NCBI GenBank assembly: GCA_002841035.1
Contig: PHDR01000175.1
Span: 1 to 6,192, forward strand
Direction: 5' to 3'
Source: Bacteroidetes bacterium HGW-Bacteroidetes-12
GTDB taxonomy: Bacteria; Bacteroidota; Bacteroidia; Flavobacteriales_E; Vicingaceae
DNA: 6,192 bases
The translations under genes were made by a program, and so were the position numbers. Positions 1 through 6,180 of this stretch are shown here, piece by piece (position 1 is the first letter of the stretch; each line of letters begins with the position of its first letter). Under the pieces are notes generated by a model. It did not search any database. It saw nothing but the letters and a program-made list of their open reading frames with translations, and was not told where the DNA came from.

Positions 1-407
1 AATAAGAGTTCATTTCCTTTTTCAAAAGCATAAACAGTGGCTTGAGTTCTTGCGTTTTCAATGTCGCTGGTATAATTAGTAGTATCGTAATTTATTCCAA
101 CAGGAGGTAGTTTTGCAGCTAACTCTTGCCTTCTTATTAAGTTTGAATACAAAAAGAAAATTTTACTCCAATTAGCTGGGTCTCCAATTTGTTTTAATTG
201 GTTAATTTCAGAAATGTCCTTAGCGTTTGCCAATCGATAGGCATCATTAAAAACATCTACTTCTTCAAATTTACCAGGGTCTTTCATGATTTTTTTTGCA
301 GACATATCCATGGCAGAATCATAATCTCCCTTTTCAAGTTTTTTAGAAGATGATTTACAAGCAATAATTGATGCAATAAGAATTAAGATGGTTATGTGTT
401 TTTTCAT
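1..407 (-). CDS. Lipoprotein of unknown function, N-terminal part (runs off the left edge)
   Basis: The start is the ATG at 407 on the minus strand. The frame stays open for 135 codons to the window edge, so the C-terminus is missing. The product begins MKKHITILILIASIIACKSS: a lysine n-region, a hydrophobic core and a lipobox I-I-A-C with the lipidated cysteine at residue 17, so it should be an envelope lipoprotein. After the cysteine come a short Ser/Lys linker and then a helical-looking, charged region. Part of it (about residues 25-60, containing 'LEKGDYDSAM') resembles the first helix of a TPR-like repeat. About residues 80-105 contain 'IFFLYSNLIRRQELAAKLPP', which recalls uncharacterised Bacteroidota lipoproteins with a conserved RQ...LP segment; that is a recollection of the family, not a search result. 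It lies downstream of tamL on the same strand, now 190 bp away. No enzymatic motif is visible and no function can be assigned. Confidence 0.88.
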   Translation of the reverse strand, partial: MKKHITILILIASIIACKSSSKKLEKGDYDSAMDMSAKKIMKDPGKFEEVDVFNDAYRLANAKDISEINQLKQIGDPANWSKIFFLYSNLIRRQELAAKLPPVGINYDTTNYTSDIENARTQATVYAFEKGNELL

Positions 408-427
408 AAAAAAGTTTTTATTATTTT

Positions 428-435
428 CAAAAATA
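428..435 (-). promoter_or_regulatory. Possible -7 promoter box for the left lipoprotein gene
   Basis: Read on the minus strand this is TATTTTTG, an exact match to the Bacteroidota -7 consensus TAnnTTTG. It lies about 20 bp before the ATG at 407. No TTG element is found at the usual 17-23 bp upstream distance; that position is occupied by the terminal repeat of the inserted element. A match of this kind can occur by chance in AT-rich DNA, so this is only a candidate. Confidence 0.3.
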
Positions 436-438
436 ATA

Positions 439-447
439 CATTTTATT
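439..447. repeat. Target-site duplication, left copy
   Basis: The sequence CATTTTATT directly abuts the outer base of the left terminal inverted repeat. It is identical to the 9-mer at 589-597, which abuts the right repeat. The identity stops exactly at the element boundaries. Confidence 0.8.
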
Positions 448-463
448 GTTACTGTTCGGGTAG
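448..463 (+). repeat. Left terminal inverted repeat (GTTACTGTTCGGGTAG)
   Basis: All 16 bases match the reverse complement of 573-588. The match does not extend outward into the duplication and breaks down immediately inward at 464/572. Confidence 0.85.
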
Positions 464-485
464 ATATGAAAAATCAAACCAAATA

Positions 486-560
486 TGCCACTAAGACACA
501 AAATCACAAAGAAACACAAAGAAACCTAGTGAAACTTAGTGTCTTTCTGTCTTTGTGGCA
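486..560. repeat. Internal imperfect hairpin with CACAAAGAAA tandem repeat
   Basis: Bases 486-511 pair with 535-560 at 21 of 26 positions (mismatches at 492/554, 499/547, 503/543, 504/542 and 508/538), leaving a 23-nt loop. Within it the decamer CACAAAGAAA is repeated exactly in tandem (505-514 and 515-524), followed by the related blocks CCTAGTGAAA and CTTAGTGTCT at the same 10-base spacing. The 'CCACTAAGACACAAA' style of sequence resembles short intergenic repeats I recall from many bacterial genomes. It may impede or terminate transcription coming from tamL, but no strong U-tract follows it on either strand. Confidence 0.65.
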
Positions 561-572
561 GAAATTACCAAC

Positions 573-588
573 CTACCCGAACAGTAAC
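573..588 (-). repeat. Right terminal inverted repeat
   Basis: This is the reverse complement of 448-463. Together the two repeats could also form a long-range stem in a transcript reading through the element from tamL. Confidence 0.85.
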
Positions 589-597
589 CATTTTATT
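589..597. repeat. Target-site duplication, right copy
   Basis: This is the second copy of CATTTTATT, between the right terminal inverted repeat (ending at 588) and the stop codon of the minus-strand tamL gene (598-600). The insertion therefore left the tamL coding sequence intact. Confidence 0.8.
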
Positions 598-2919
598 TTA
601 GAATGGATAACCTATTCCTAAATTAAGGTTTGGTGTTTTCCATTGCAAGCTAAATTCGTTAGGATTTAATGCAGCAGGGTCTTTAAGTTTAGCTGCTAAG
701 TCAAATCGGAAAAGAAAAAAACCAAAATCTAATCGTAATCCAATACCTGTTCCAAAAGCGAGGTCTTGCCAAAATTTATTCAATCTAATTTCTGCATTAG
801 GTCGCTGTTCATCGGGTCTGGTAATCCAAATGTTTCCAGCATCAACAAAAATAGCACCTTTAAAAAGTTTGGTAATATCAAAACGATATTCTAAATTACC
901 TTCAATTTTTATTTCACCAATTTGGTTTACAAATTGTGTTGAAATTAAGGAATCTGGTAAGGAACCTGGCCCTAGTGTTCTTGCTTGCCACGCTCTAATT
1001 CCGTTTGCTCCTCCACCAAAATAACTTTTTTCAAAAGGAAGTACATTTAGGTTTCCATAAGGTCGTCCAATGCCAAACGCAATTCTACTTACCAAGGCAG
1101 AAAAAGGTGTTTGGTTGTAGTAGCGATAATCAAAATCAAATTTCATGTATTGTGCGTATTGTATACTAAAATATTCAAACCCTCCTTTTTCATTTTTTGG
1201 GGTGTTGAGCATAACATCGCTTAACCACAGGGTGTTTCCAGCAAATTCAGTATTAAATCTAAAAAACTTAAAATTTCTGGTTTTATTTGTTGTTTGATTG
1301 TTATAGATGTAGGTGTAGTTGGAAGCACTAATAAGATGATCGGTAAAACTACTGATAATAAAAGGATTGTTTTCTTGCTCAATACGTGTTTTAAATTGTT
1401 CGGTAAGATTAATCTTAATTAAACTAACTGTAAATGGATTTAGAAAATGTTTTTTATACTTATTCTTTGCGTTCCAAAAATAACCAAATGAAAACTGTGT
1501 TAAGTTTCTTTCATATTCAGGTCTGTTTTGATAGTTTAAAATGTAATTTATTGATGTTTTCGGATTAGAATTTTTAGAGAATTTTTCGAAACTTATCGGT
1601 AGCAGGAATCTAGGAATTTCTAAATTTACTTCAGGTCCAAATTCAAATGTATTGAAAACTCCAAAAATAAGTTGTTCCTTTTGAGGTTGATTAATTAATT
1701 GTTGAACTTCTAACCCTCCATTTAATCGGATTGTTAATCGTTCTCCACTATGAAATAGGTTTTTATGTAAAAAAACAATTCCACCTTTAACACCTAAATT
1801 TCCTCCGCTATTAGTTCCTGTAGCTTCAATTGAAGTAGATTTTATCTTTTGTGGCGTTAAGAAAATATTGGTAATTAATACCGATTTTATGGAATCATTA
1901 GCACTCGAATTAGATTCATTTTCTTTGTCGTATTGAATATTAACGGTTCTAAAAAGTCCTAATTCAGAAAAATATTTATAAGTATTTTGCTGGTCTTCTA
2001 ATGCATATAATTTATTTGGTTTTATATTCACAGCATGATTTATCATTTTTGGTTTGTAAATTAACTTGTAGTCATGAGCTATTTTTAATCCATTGTATGA
2101 AGTTGTATCAAAATCATGGATGTTTTTATTAATGAAATCAGGACTTAAATAAACATTAACTTTGGAAACTAAAGATTTTTCATGCACGATTGAGCTGCTG
2201 TCTGAAATATCATTTTTTTCTTTATTTTCCACCTGAATATATACATTTACCTCTTTATTGCCGATGGTTGTATCTATTTTAAATTTAACGTAATCTTTTG
2301 TGAAATAAAAATAACCTTCATCCTTTAGCACATCTCTGATTCGTTGCCTTTCGTTTTCCAACACATCCATATCCAAAGGCTTGTTTTTCTTGATAAAAGA
2401 CCGATAGTGCTTCATTACAACAATTGGACGAAGAGTAGGGTCTTCAATTTGATAATCTATCCATTTAACAATATAAGGCTCTCCAGTTTCAATGGTATAT
2501 TTAACTTTTACTTTGTTTTTATGAATTTTAGTAGTGTAAGTTACTTTATTATCGAAATAACTTTTGTTTTTCAAATATAATCCCAATTGTGTGGCTGATT
2601 TAACAGTAAGTAAAGAGTCATACACTACAGGCTCCTCTCCAATACCCCTAAAATCAGAGGTTCCCTTTTTATTGAAAGCGTTGAAAATTCCTAAATGGTA
2701 TCTGAAAACACCCAAAATTTTCCGATTAGGTTTTTGCTTTACAAAACTTTTTAGCTCATCCTTGTCCACTTTTCTGTTGTTAATTTTTATAGAGGAGCTT
2801 TGTAAAAATAATTCGTCAGGTTTTATATGTTTTGTGGGGTTACAAGCAAATATAAAAACAACAAAAGAGCCCATTAATAGGGATTTAGTAATATGTTGTA
2901 TGTTATAAAAAAAACTCAA
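598..2919 (-). CDS. tamL: BamA/TamA-family outer-membrane lipoprotein, TamL type
   Basis: This 773-aa Omp85-superfamily protein probably inserts proteins into, or assembles components of, the outer membrane. The N-terminus is a lipoprotein signal ending F-I-F-A-C, with the lipidated cysteine at residue 26. POTRA-like periplasmic repeats occupy about residues 38-355, and a 16-stranded-type beta-barrel about 365-773. The lid-loop motif of the superfamily is visible as GGANGIRAWQARTLGPG (IRAW at 641-644, the counterpart of (V/I)RG(F/Y) in BamA), and the chain ends in the aromatic residue Phe773, typical of outer-membrane barrels. A lipidated N-terminus and this length fit TamL, the TamA relative described in Bacteroidetes, rather than true BamA, which is longer with a cleaved signal peptide. 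No tamB is visible in the window. The start used is TTG at 2919; there is no in-frame ATG between it and the upstream stop (TAA at 2953-2955). The internal ATG at 2874 would leave a signal with no basic residue. Confidence 0.85.
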   Translation of the reverse strand: MSFFYNIQHITKSLLMGSFVVFIFACNPTKHIKPDELFLQSSSIKINNRKVDKDELKSFVKQKPNRKILGVFRYHLGIFNAFNKKGTSDFRGIGEEPVVYDSLLTVKSATQLGLYLKNKSYFDNKVTYTTKIHKNKVKVKYTIETGEPYIVKWIDYQIEDPTLRPIVVMKHYRSFIKKNKPLDMDVLENERQRIRDVLKDEGYFYFTKDYVKFKIDTTIGNKEVNVYIQVENKEKNDISDSSSIVHEKSLVSKVNVYLSPDFINKNIHDFDTTSYNGLKIAHDYKLIYKPKMINHAVNIKPNKLYALEDQQNTYKYFSELGLFRTVNIQYDKENESNSSANDSIKSVLITNIFLTPQKIKSTSIEATGTNSGGNLGVKGGIVFLHKNLFHSGERLTIRLNGGLEVQQLINQPQKEQLIFGVFNTFEFGPEVNLEIPRFLLPISFEKFSKNSNPKTSINYILNYQNRPEYERNLTQFSFGYFWNAKNKYKKHFLNPFTVSLIKINLTEQFKTRIEQENNPFIISSFTDHLISASNYTYIYNNQTTNKTRNFKFFRFNTEFAGNTLWLSDVMLNTPKNEKGGFEYFSIQYAQYMKFDFDYRYYNQTPFSALVSRIAFGIGRPYGNLNVLPFEKSYFGGGANGIRAWQARTLGPGSLPDSLISTQFVNQIGEIKIEGNLEYRFDITKLFKGAIFVDAGNIWITRPDEQRPNAEIRLNKFWQDLAFGTGIGLRLDFGFFLFRFDLAAKLKDPAALNPNEFSLQWKTPNLNLGIGYPF

Positions 2920-2927
2920 AATAAAAT

Positions 2928-2961
2928 TTGTTTTACTATCTGTTTGAATTGCTTATGTTTG
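2928..2961 (+). promoter_or_regulatory. Probable promoter for the OmpA-family/methyltransferase transcript
   Basis: The box TATGTTTG at 2954-2961 is an exact TAnnTTTG match, and TTG at 2928-2930 lies 23 bp upstream, at the long end of the usual Bacteroidota spacing. Initiation near 2967-2969 would give a leader of about 35 nt before the ATG at 3003. The box is in the 83-bp divergent region shared with tamL; no equally good box is seen for tamL on the other strand. Confidence 0.5.
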
Positions 2962-3002
2962 TATTTTATTTTTATTACCACAAATAAACAATTTATAAAC
3001 AG

Positions 3003-5114
3003 ATGAAATCAAAAGCAAGATTACAATTATTAACCATATTGTTGTTATTAACTTTTAGTTTTAATGCACAAGCACAAGAAAACGAAACGCTATCCAAAAA
3101 AGAAGCCAAACAACTACTCGAAATTGCTGAGCAAGAATTTGAGGAAAACAAGTTTTTAGATGCACTCGACAAATTTACGCAGTTATATAATTATAAGCCA
3201 AGTGATGTTTATTATAAGTTGATGATGGGGATTTGTTTAACTTATGACCCCAACCAAAAAGACAGAGCCATTGAAATTATTGAGCAAGTTAAAATTACCA
3301 ATCCAGAATATAATTTAGTTAATTTTTATTTAGGTAAAGCCTATGCCGTAAATTATGAGTTTGATAAAGCCATTGATTTTTTTAATATGTATATCAATGC
3401 TGCTCAATCGGATGAAGCTGTTCAAGTTCGATTGGCAAACCAAATGATGGTTAACGCTCGAAATGCTAAAGAAATTTTAGCCGATACCATCAAATCCAAT
3501 ATCGTTGAAAACATTAAATATCCTATTAATTCTCAATATTCTGAATATGTTCCTGTTATTTCAGCCGATGAGTCGGTAATGATTTTTACGTACAGAGGAA
3601 TTAAAAGTAAAGGAGCTGAAGAAATACCTCAATCTATGAGTTCAGAACCCTATTTTGAAGATGTTTATATTTCTTACAAAGAAAGAGGAGAGTGGACAGA
3701 ACCTGTAAGCATAGGTGATAATATCAATACAAAAGGACACGATGCTGCAATTGGACTTTCTGTGGACGGACAAACTTTGTTTATCTACAAAAGTGAAAAC
3801 AACAATATGGGCGATATTTATGTGAGCCAACTAGAAGGAAAAAATTGGTCAAAACCAGCTCCATTGAAAGGAGATGTTAACAAAAAAAACAGTTGGGAGG
3901 GAAGTGCTAGTTTATCTGCTAACGGAAAAATACTTTATTTTTCGAGCGATAGAGAAGGCGGTTTTGGTGGTAGAGATTTATACAAAGCAGAGCTATTGCC
4001 TGATGGTTCATGGGGAAATGTTATTAATTTAGGAACAACCATAAACACCATTTACAATGATGACGCTCCTTTTATTCATCCTGACGGAAAAACCTTGTTT
4101 TTTAGTTCTGAAGGACATACAAGTATAGGTGGATATGACATTTTTTCAACTGTTGTTGATGAATTTGGCATTTTTACTCAGCCAGAGAATTTAGGCTACC
4201 CCATTAATACGGTTGAAGATAATCGTTATTTTGTGTTGGCTGCCGATGGTAAAACAGGTTACTATTCTGGAGGAGGAACTGAAAGTATTGGAGAGCAAGA
4301 TATTTTTAAAATCATTACAGGAAAAATTGAAAAACCTGTCTTAGCTTTATTGAAAGGAAAGGTTTATTTTAATGACGTTCCAACAGGATCTGTGATGCAC
4401 CTTTATAAACAAATTGAAGGAGAGTTAGAAGGTAGTTTCAAATCAAATATTGAAACAGGAAAATATGTTATGGCACTTTCGCCAGGCATTTATGAAATAG
4501 AAGTAGAACTAGAAAGCGGAGAAATTGTTAGAGATTCTATTCGATTAAATGAAATTATTGAATATGTTGAAATTTATAAAGATTTTAGAATTTATAGCGA
4601 TTCTTCATTGATAGCAACAAACAATAAAGGATTGCAAGAAGCATTGTCCGAAGCATTGAAAAAAGAAAATAAAACCATTGATACGTTGTTTACAGAAAAC
4701 ATCAATAAACCAAAAGATGTAAAACAATTAGATGCTGGAAGATCATTTAAACTCAACAATATTTTATATGATTTTGATAAAGCTACCTTACGACCTGAAT
4801 CAAGAATTGAATTGGATAGGTTAGTTGTTATTCTAAATGAAAATCCAACCATACGAGTAGAAATTTCAAGCCATACCGATACTAGAGGAAATGATGCTTA
4901 CAACAAAAATCTTTCTCAGAAAAGAGCTCAATCTGTTGTTGATTATTTAATTGGCAAAGGAATTAAAAAAGCACGATTTGTAGCTGCTGGCAAAGGAGAA
5001 ACAGTTCCATTGGATGATTGCAGTAAATACAGTGAATGTGGAGAAACGAGAAATGATGATTGCCCTTGCCACCAAAACAACAGAAGAACTGAATTTAAAG
5101 TTTTGGATAATTGA
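3003..5114 (+). CDS. Exported TPR / PD40-propeller / OmpA-domain protein (PorE-like architecture)
   Basis: This 703-aa periplasmic protein probably ties an outer-membrane assembly to peptidoglycan. A Sec signal peptide ends in AQA (cleavage after Ala24). There is no lipobox, so it is not a lipoprotein. TPR-like helices cover about residues 33-160. Five PD40/WD40-like beta-propeller repeats follow at about 182-198, 247-275, 299-331, 353-383 and 406-437, each built around S/H-x-DG-x-x-L-x-F-S-S or a variant. A small beta-rich segment (about 448-530) resembles a carboxypeptidase-regulatory-like fold. The C-terminal OmpA domain runs from about 584, with 'ILYDFDKATLRPES' and the peptidoglycan-contacting residues Asp626 (HTD) and Arg641 (LSQKR). 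A four-cysteine insert (C673, C679, C687, C689) precedes NRRTEF. The order matches PorE (PG1058), a type IX secretion-associated protein of Porphyromonas gingivalis, but Bacteroidota carry many paralogues of this plan, so the specific role is open. The next gene starts 17 bp downstream and is probably cotranscribed. Confidence 0.92.
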   Translation: MKSKARLQLLTILLLLTFSFNAQAQENETLSKKEAKQLLEIAEQEFEENKFLDALDKFTQLYNYKPSDVYYKLMMGICLTYDPNQKDRAIEIIEQVKITNPEYNLVNFYLGKAYAVNYEFDKAIDFFNMYINAAQSDEAVQVRLANQMMVNARNAKEILADTIKSNIVENIKYPINSQYSEYVPVISADESVMIFTYRGIKSKGAEEIPQSMSSEPYFEDVYISYKERGEWTEPVSIGDNINTKGHDAAIGLSVDGQTLFIYKSENNNMGDIYVSQLEGKNWSKPAPLKGDVNKKNSWEGSASLSANGKILYFSSDREGGFGGRDLYKAELLPDGSWGNVINLGTTINTIYNDDAPFIHPDGKTLFFSSEGHTSIGGYDIFSTVVDEFGIFTQPENLGYPINTVEDNRYFVLAADGKTGYYSGGGTESIGEQDIFKIITGKIEKPVLALLKGKVYFNDVPTGSVMHLYKQIEGELEGSFKSNIETGKYVMALSPGIYEIEVELESGEIVRDSIRLNEIIEYVEIYKDFRIYSDSSLIATNNKGLQEALSEALKKENKTIDTLFTENINKPKDVKQLDAGRSFKLNNILYDFDKATLRPESRIELDRLVVILNENPTIRVEISSHTDTRGNDAYNKNLSQKRAQSVVDYLIGKGIKKARFVAAGKGETVPLDDCSKYSECGETRNDDCPCHQNNRRTEFKVLDN

Positions 5115-5131
5115 ATATTGAAAACTACTAA

Positions 5132-5854
5132 ATGAGCCTATCTATCCAACAAAAAAAGTTCGTAAAATCACTACACCTAAAAAAAAACAGAACAAAACTG
5201 GGGTTCTTTTTAGCCGAGGGTGAAAAAATAGTGGAAGAACTACTAAATTCCGATTATGAAGTACTCGGTTTGTTTGCTACAGCTAATTGGAAAGGAGATT
5301 TTGATGGAAGTGTAACTCAAGTATCGGAACAAGAACTAAGTGCTATTTCAACACTTAAAACACCCAATTGTGTGTTGGCTGTTGCCAAACAAAAACGCCA
5401 ACAACTTGGAAATAATTTTTCAATGCCTATTATAGCTTTAGACACAATTCAAGACCCAGGTAATTTAGGAACGATTATTCGTACTGCCGATTGGTTTGGA
5501 ATACAAAACATTGTTTGCTCCGAAAGTTGTGTCGATATTTATAATCCAAAAGTGGTTCAAGCTACTATGGGTTCAATTTTCAGATTAAATGTTTTGGTTA
5601 CTTCCTTAGCTGATTTTTTTAAAGAAAACAATCAATTATGTGTTTATGGAGCATTGTTAGAAGGAGAAAATTGTTTTGCAACAAGGTTTCAACAATCACA
5701 TTTAGTTTTGCTAATGGGAAATGAAGGAGCAGGCATTTCTCCAAAACTTTTTCCTTACATCACAAAAAAAATTACGATACCTAAGCTAGGTCATGCCGAA
5801 TCATTAAATGTTGGAATTGCTACTGGAATTTTGTGTGCAGAAATGACAAAATAA
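5132..5854 (+). CDS. SpoU-family RNA 2'-O-ribose methyltransferase (TrmH/RlmB group)
   Basis: This 240-aa SPOUT-superfamily enzyme transfers a methyl group from S-adenosylmethionine to a ribose 2'-OH in tRNA or rRNA. A short N-terminal substrate-binding domain (about residues 3-85, with 'FFLAEGEKIVEELL') precedes the knotted catalytic domain. All three SpoU motifs are present: motif 1 PGNLGTIIRTAD (109-120, with Asn111 and Arg117), motif 2 MGNEGAGIS (195-203) and motif 3 IPKLGHAESLNVGIA (216-230, with Asn226). Length and layout are ordinary for a complete enzyme. The target nucleotide cannot be read from the sequence, so neither trmH nor rlmB is assigned. The ATG at 5132 is 17 bp after the upstream stop, with no promoter between, so the gene probably shares a transcript with the OmpA-family gene. 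Homologues of this type are, from memory, often found next to tamL in Bacteroidota; here the OmpA-family gene separates the two. Confidence 0.93.
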   Translation: MSLSIQQKKFVKSLHLKKNRTKLGFFLAEGEKIVEELLNSDYEVLGLFATANWKGDFDGSVTQVSEQELSAISTLKTPNCVLAVAKQKRQQLGNNFSMPIIALDTIQDPGNLGTIIRTADWFGIQNIVCSESCVDIYNPKVVQATMGSIFRLNVLVTSLADFFKENNQLCVYGALLEGENCFATRFQQSHLVLLMGNEGAGISPKLFPYITKKITIPKLGHAESLNVGIATGILCAEMTK

Positions 5855-5890
5855 AATTTTAAAAGTTGAGTTCTTTAAAAAAAACAACCA

Positions 5891-6010
5891 ATGAAATCAT
5901 TTCTGGAAATTCTTTTTTTATCTCTAGTTATAACATCGTTGTTAGCGTGTTCAAGTCAACGTAAATGCAACGGAAAGAAGGGAATAAAAACACCTATGGG
6001 AAGGATGTGA
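5891..6010 (+). CDS. 39-aa small lipoprotein
   Basis: The ATG at 5891 opens a 39-codon frame ending in TGA at 6008-6010. The product starts MKSFLEILFLSLVITSLLAC: a basic n-region, a hydrophobic core and a textbook lipobox L-L-A-C with the lipidated cysteine at residue 20. The mature part is only 20 residues: CSSQRKCNGKKGIKTPMGRM. It is strongly basic, with a second cysteine at 26 and a C-terminal 'TPMGRM'. I recall similarly tiny Bacteroidota lipoproteins ending in a Met-Gly-x-Met motif, but no function is known to me. It begins 36 bp after the methyltransferase stop. No TAnnTTTG box or convincing terminator is visible in that gap, so it may ride on the upstream transcript. Its length is below usual gene-calling cut-offs. 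The intact signal and lipobox are the main evidence that it is real. Confidence 0.75.
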   Translation: MKSFLEILFLSLVITSLLACSSQRKCNGKKGIKTPMGRM

Positions 6011-6030
6011 AATTATTTTCAAACATTTTG

Positions 6031-6062
6031 TTGCATACATAACATTTTATTTTTTACATTTG
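6031..6062 (+). promoter_or_regulatory. Probable promoter of the histidine-leader transcript
   Basis: TTG at 6031-6033 and TACATTTG at 6055-6062 (an exact TAnnTTTG match) are separated by 21 bp, within the spacing reported for Flavobacterium promoters. Initiation about 6 bp after the -7 box, near 6068, would place the leader-peptide ATG some 13 nt into the RNA, suiting a leader translated as soon as it emerges. Confidence 0.6.
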
Positions 6063-6080
6063 CCAAGAATTTTACAAAAC

Positions 6081-6137
6081 ATGAACAATACATTACATCA
6101 TCATCATTTACATTCTTGCACACAGGCGAGCTGTTAA
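6081..6137 (+). CDS. hisL: Histidine-rich leader peptide (his operon attenuator)
   Basis: An 18-residue frame, MNNTLHHHHLHSCTQASC, ends in TAA at 6135-6137. Five of 18 residues are histidine, four of them consecutive, and all are CAT codons (6096-6107 and 6111-6113). Short frames loaded with the regulated amino acid are the hallmark of ribosome-mediated attenuation, as in enterobacterial hisL. The peptide is a sensor: ribosome stalling at the His codons when charged tRNA-His is scarce changes the folding of the RNA behind it. It is followed by competing RNA pairings and by the start of a terminator stem, which supports the reading strongly. The peptide shows no likeness in sequence to E. coli HisL beyond the His run. 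The regulated gene is outside the window and is inferred to be a his biosynthetic gene. The symbol is given by function. Confidence 0.82.
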   Translation: MNNTLHHHHLHSCTQASC

Positions 6138-6180
6138 TGATATAGGTAAAACAAAATAAAAAATATCAAAAACCCGTCTG
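6115..6180 (+). promoter_or_regulatory. Transcription attenuator: protector and antiterminator pairings
   Basis: Segment 6115-6119 (CTTGC) pairs with 6126-6130 (GCGAG) around a 6-nt loop, forming a protector hairpin. The overlapping segment 6123-6130 (CAGGCGAG) can instead pair with 6173-6180 (CCCGTCTG) at 7 of 8 positions including one G-U pair, forming an antiterminator. A ribosome stalled at the His codons would leave 6123-6130 free and favour the antiterminator. One reaching the stop at 6135 would cover it and let 6173-6180 join the terminator. The pairings were worked out by eye, and energies were not computed. Confidence 0.7.

Larger units (their letters stand above)
448..588. mobile_element. 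141-bp MITE-like element with 16-bp terminal inverted repeats
   Basis: The element is bounded by perfect 16-bp inverted repeats: GTTACTGTTCGGGTAG at 448-463 and its reverse complement at 573-588. The exact 9-mer CATTTTATT lies immediately outside both ends (439-447 and 589-597), as expected of a target-site duplication. It carries no transposase and no credible reading frame, so it would need an enzyme supplied in trans by a full-length insertion sequence with the same ends. A 9-bp duplication fits several IS families, and I cannot assign one. The interior is an imperfect hairpin with CACAAAG-type repeats (486-560). It inserted directly after the tamL stop codon. Removing the element plus one duplication copy restores a 40-bp gap between tamL and the downstream lipoprotein gene. 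Confidence 0.82.

Noticed and set aside
486..560. CACAAAG repeats as a CRISPR array
   Set aside because: The units are 10 bases with no spacers and form a hairpin inside inverted terminal repeats. No cas genes are nearby.
388..621. 77-codon plus-strand open frame across the lipoprotein start, the inserted element and the tamL stop
   Set aside because: It overlaps the start of a convincing lipoprotein gene on the other strand and is made mostly of the transposon-like repeat (Thr/Lys/Gln-rich translation). There is no domain or start context to support it.
2344..2908. Plus-strand open frames opposite tamL, and minus-strand frames opposite the OmpA-family gene (3642-3830, 4592-4852)
   Set aside because: They lie wholly inside well-supported genes on the opposite strand, and show no recognisable domain or export signal, as expected for chance frames.
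2920..3002. Promoter for tamL on the minus strand
   Set aside because: The closest candidate (TTTATTTG, minus strand, near 2981-2988) lacks the two-base gap of TAnnTTTG. A promoter must exist nearby, but I cannot place it.
5855..5890. Hairpin TTTTAAA...TTTAAAA as a terminator after the methyltransferase gene
   Set aside because: The stem is only seven A-T pairs with mismatches above it, too weak for an intrinsic terminator. The A-run that follows is on the wrong strand for a plus-strand U-tract.
6005..6026. Imperfect hairpin ATGTGAAA...TTTCAAACAT as a terminator of the small lipoprotein gene
   Set aside because: Pairing needs a two-base bulge and is nearly all A-T. No T-run follows the stem immediately.
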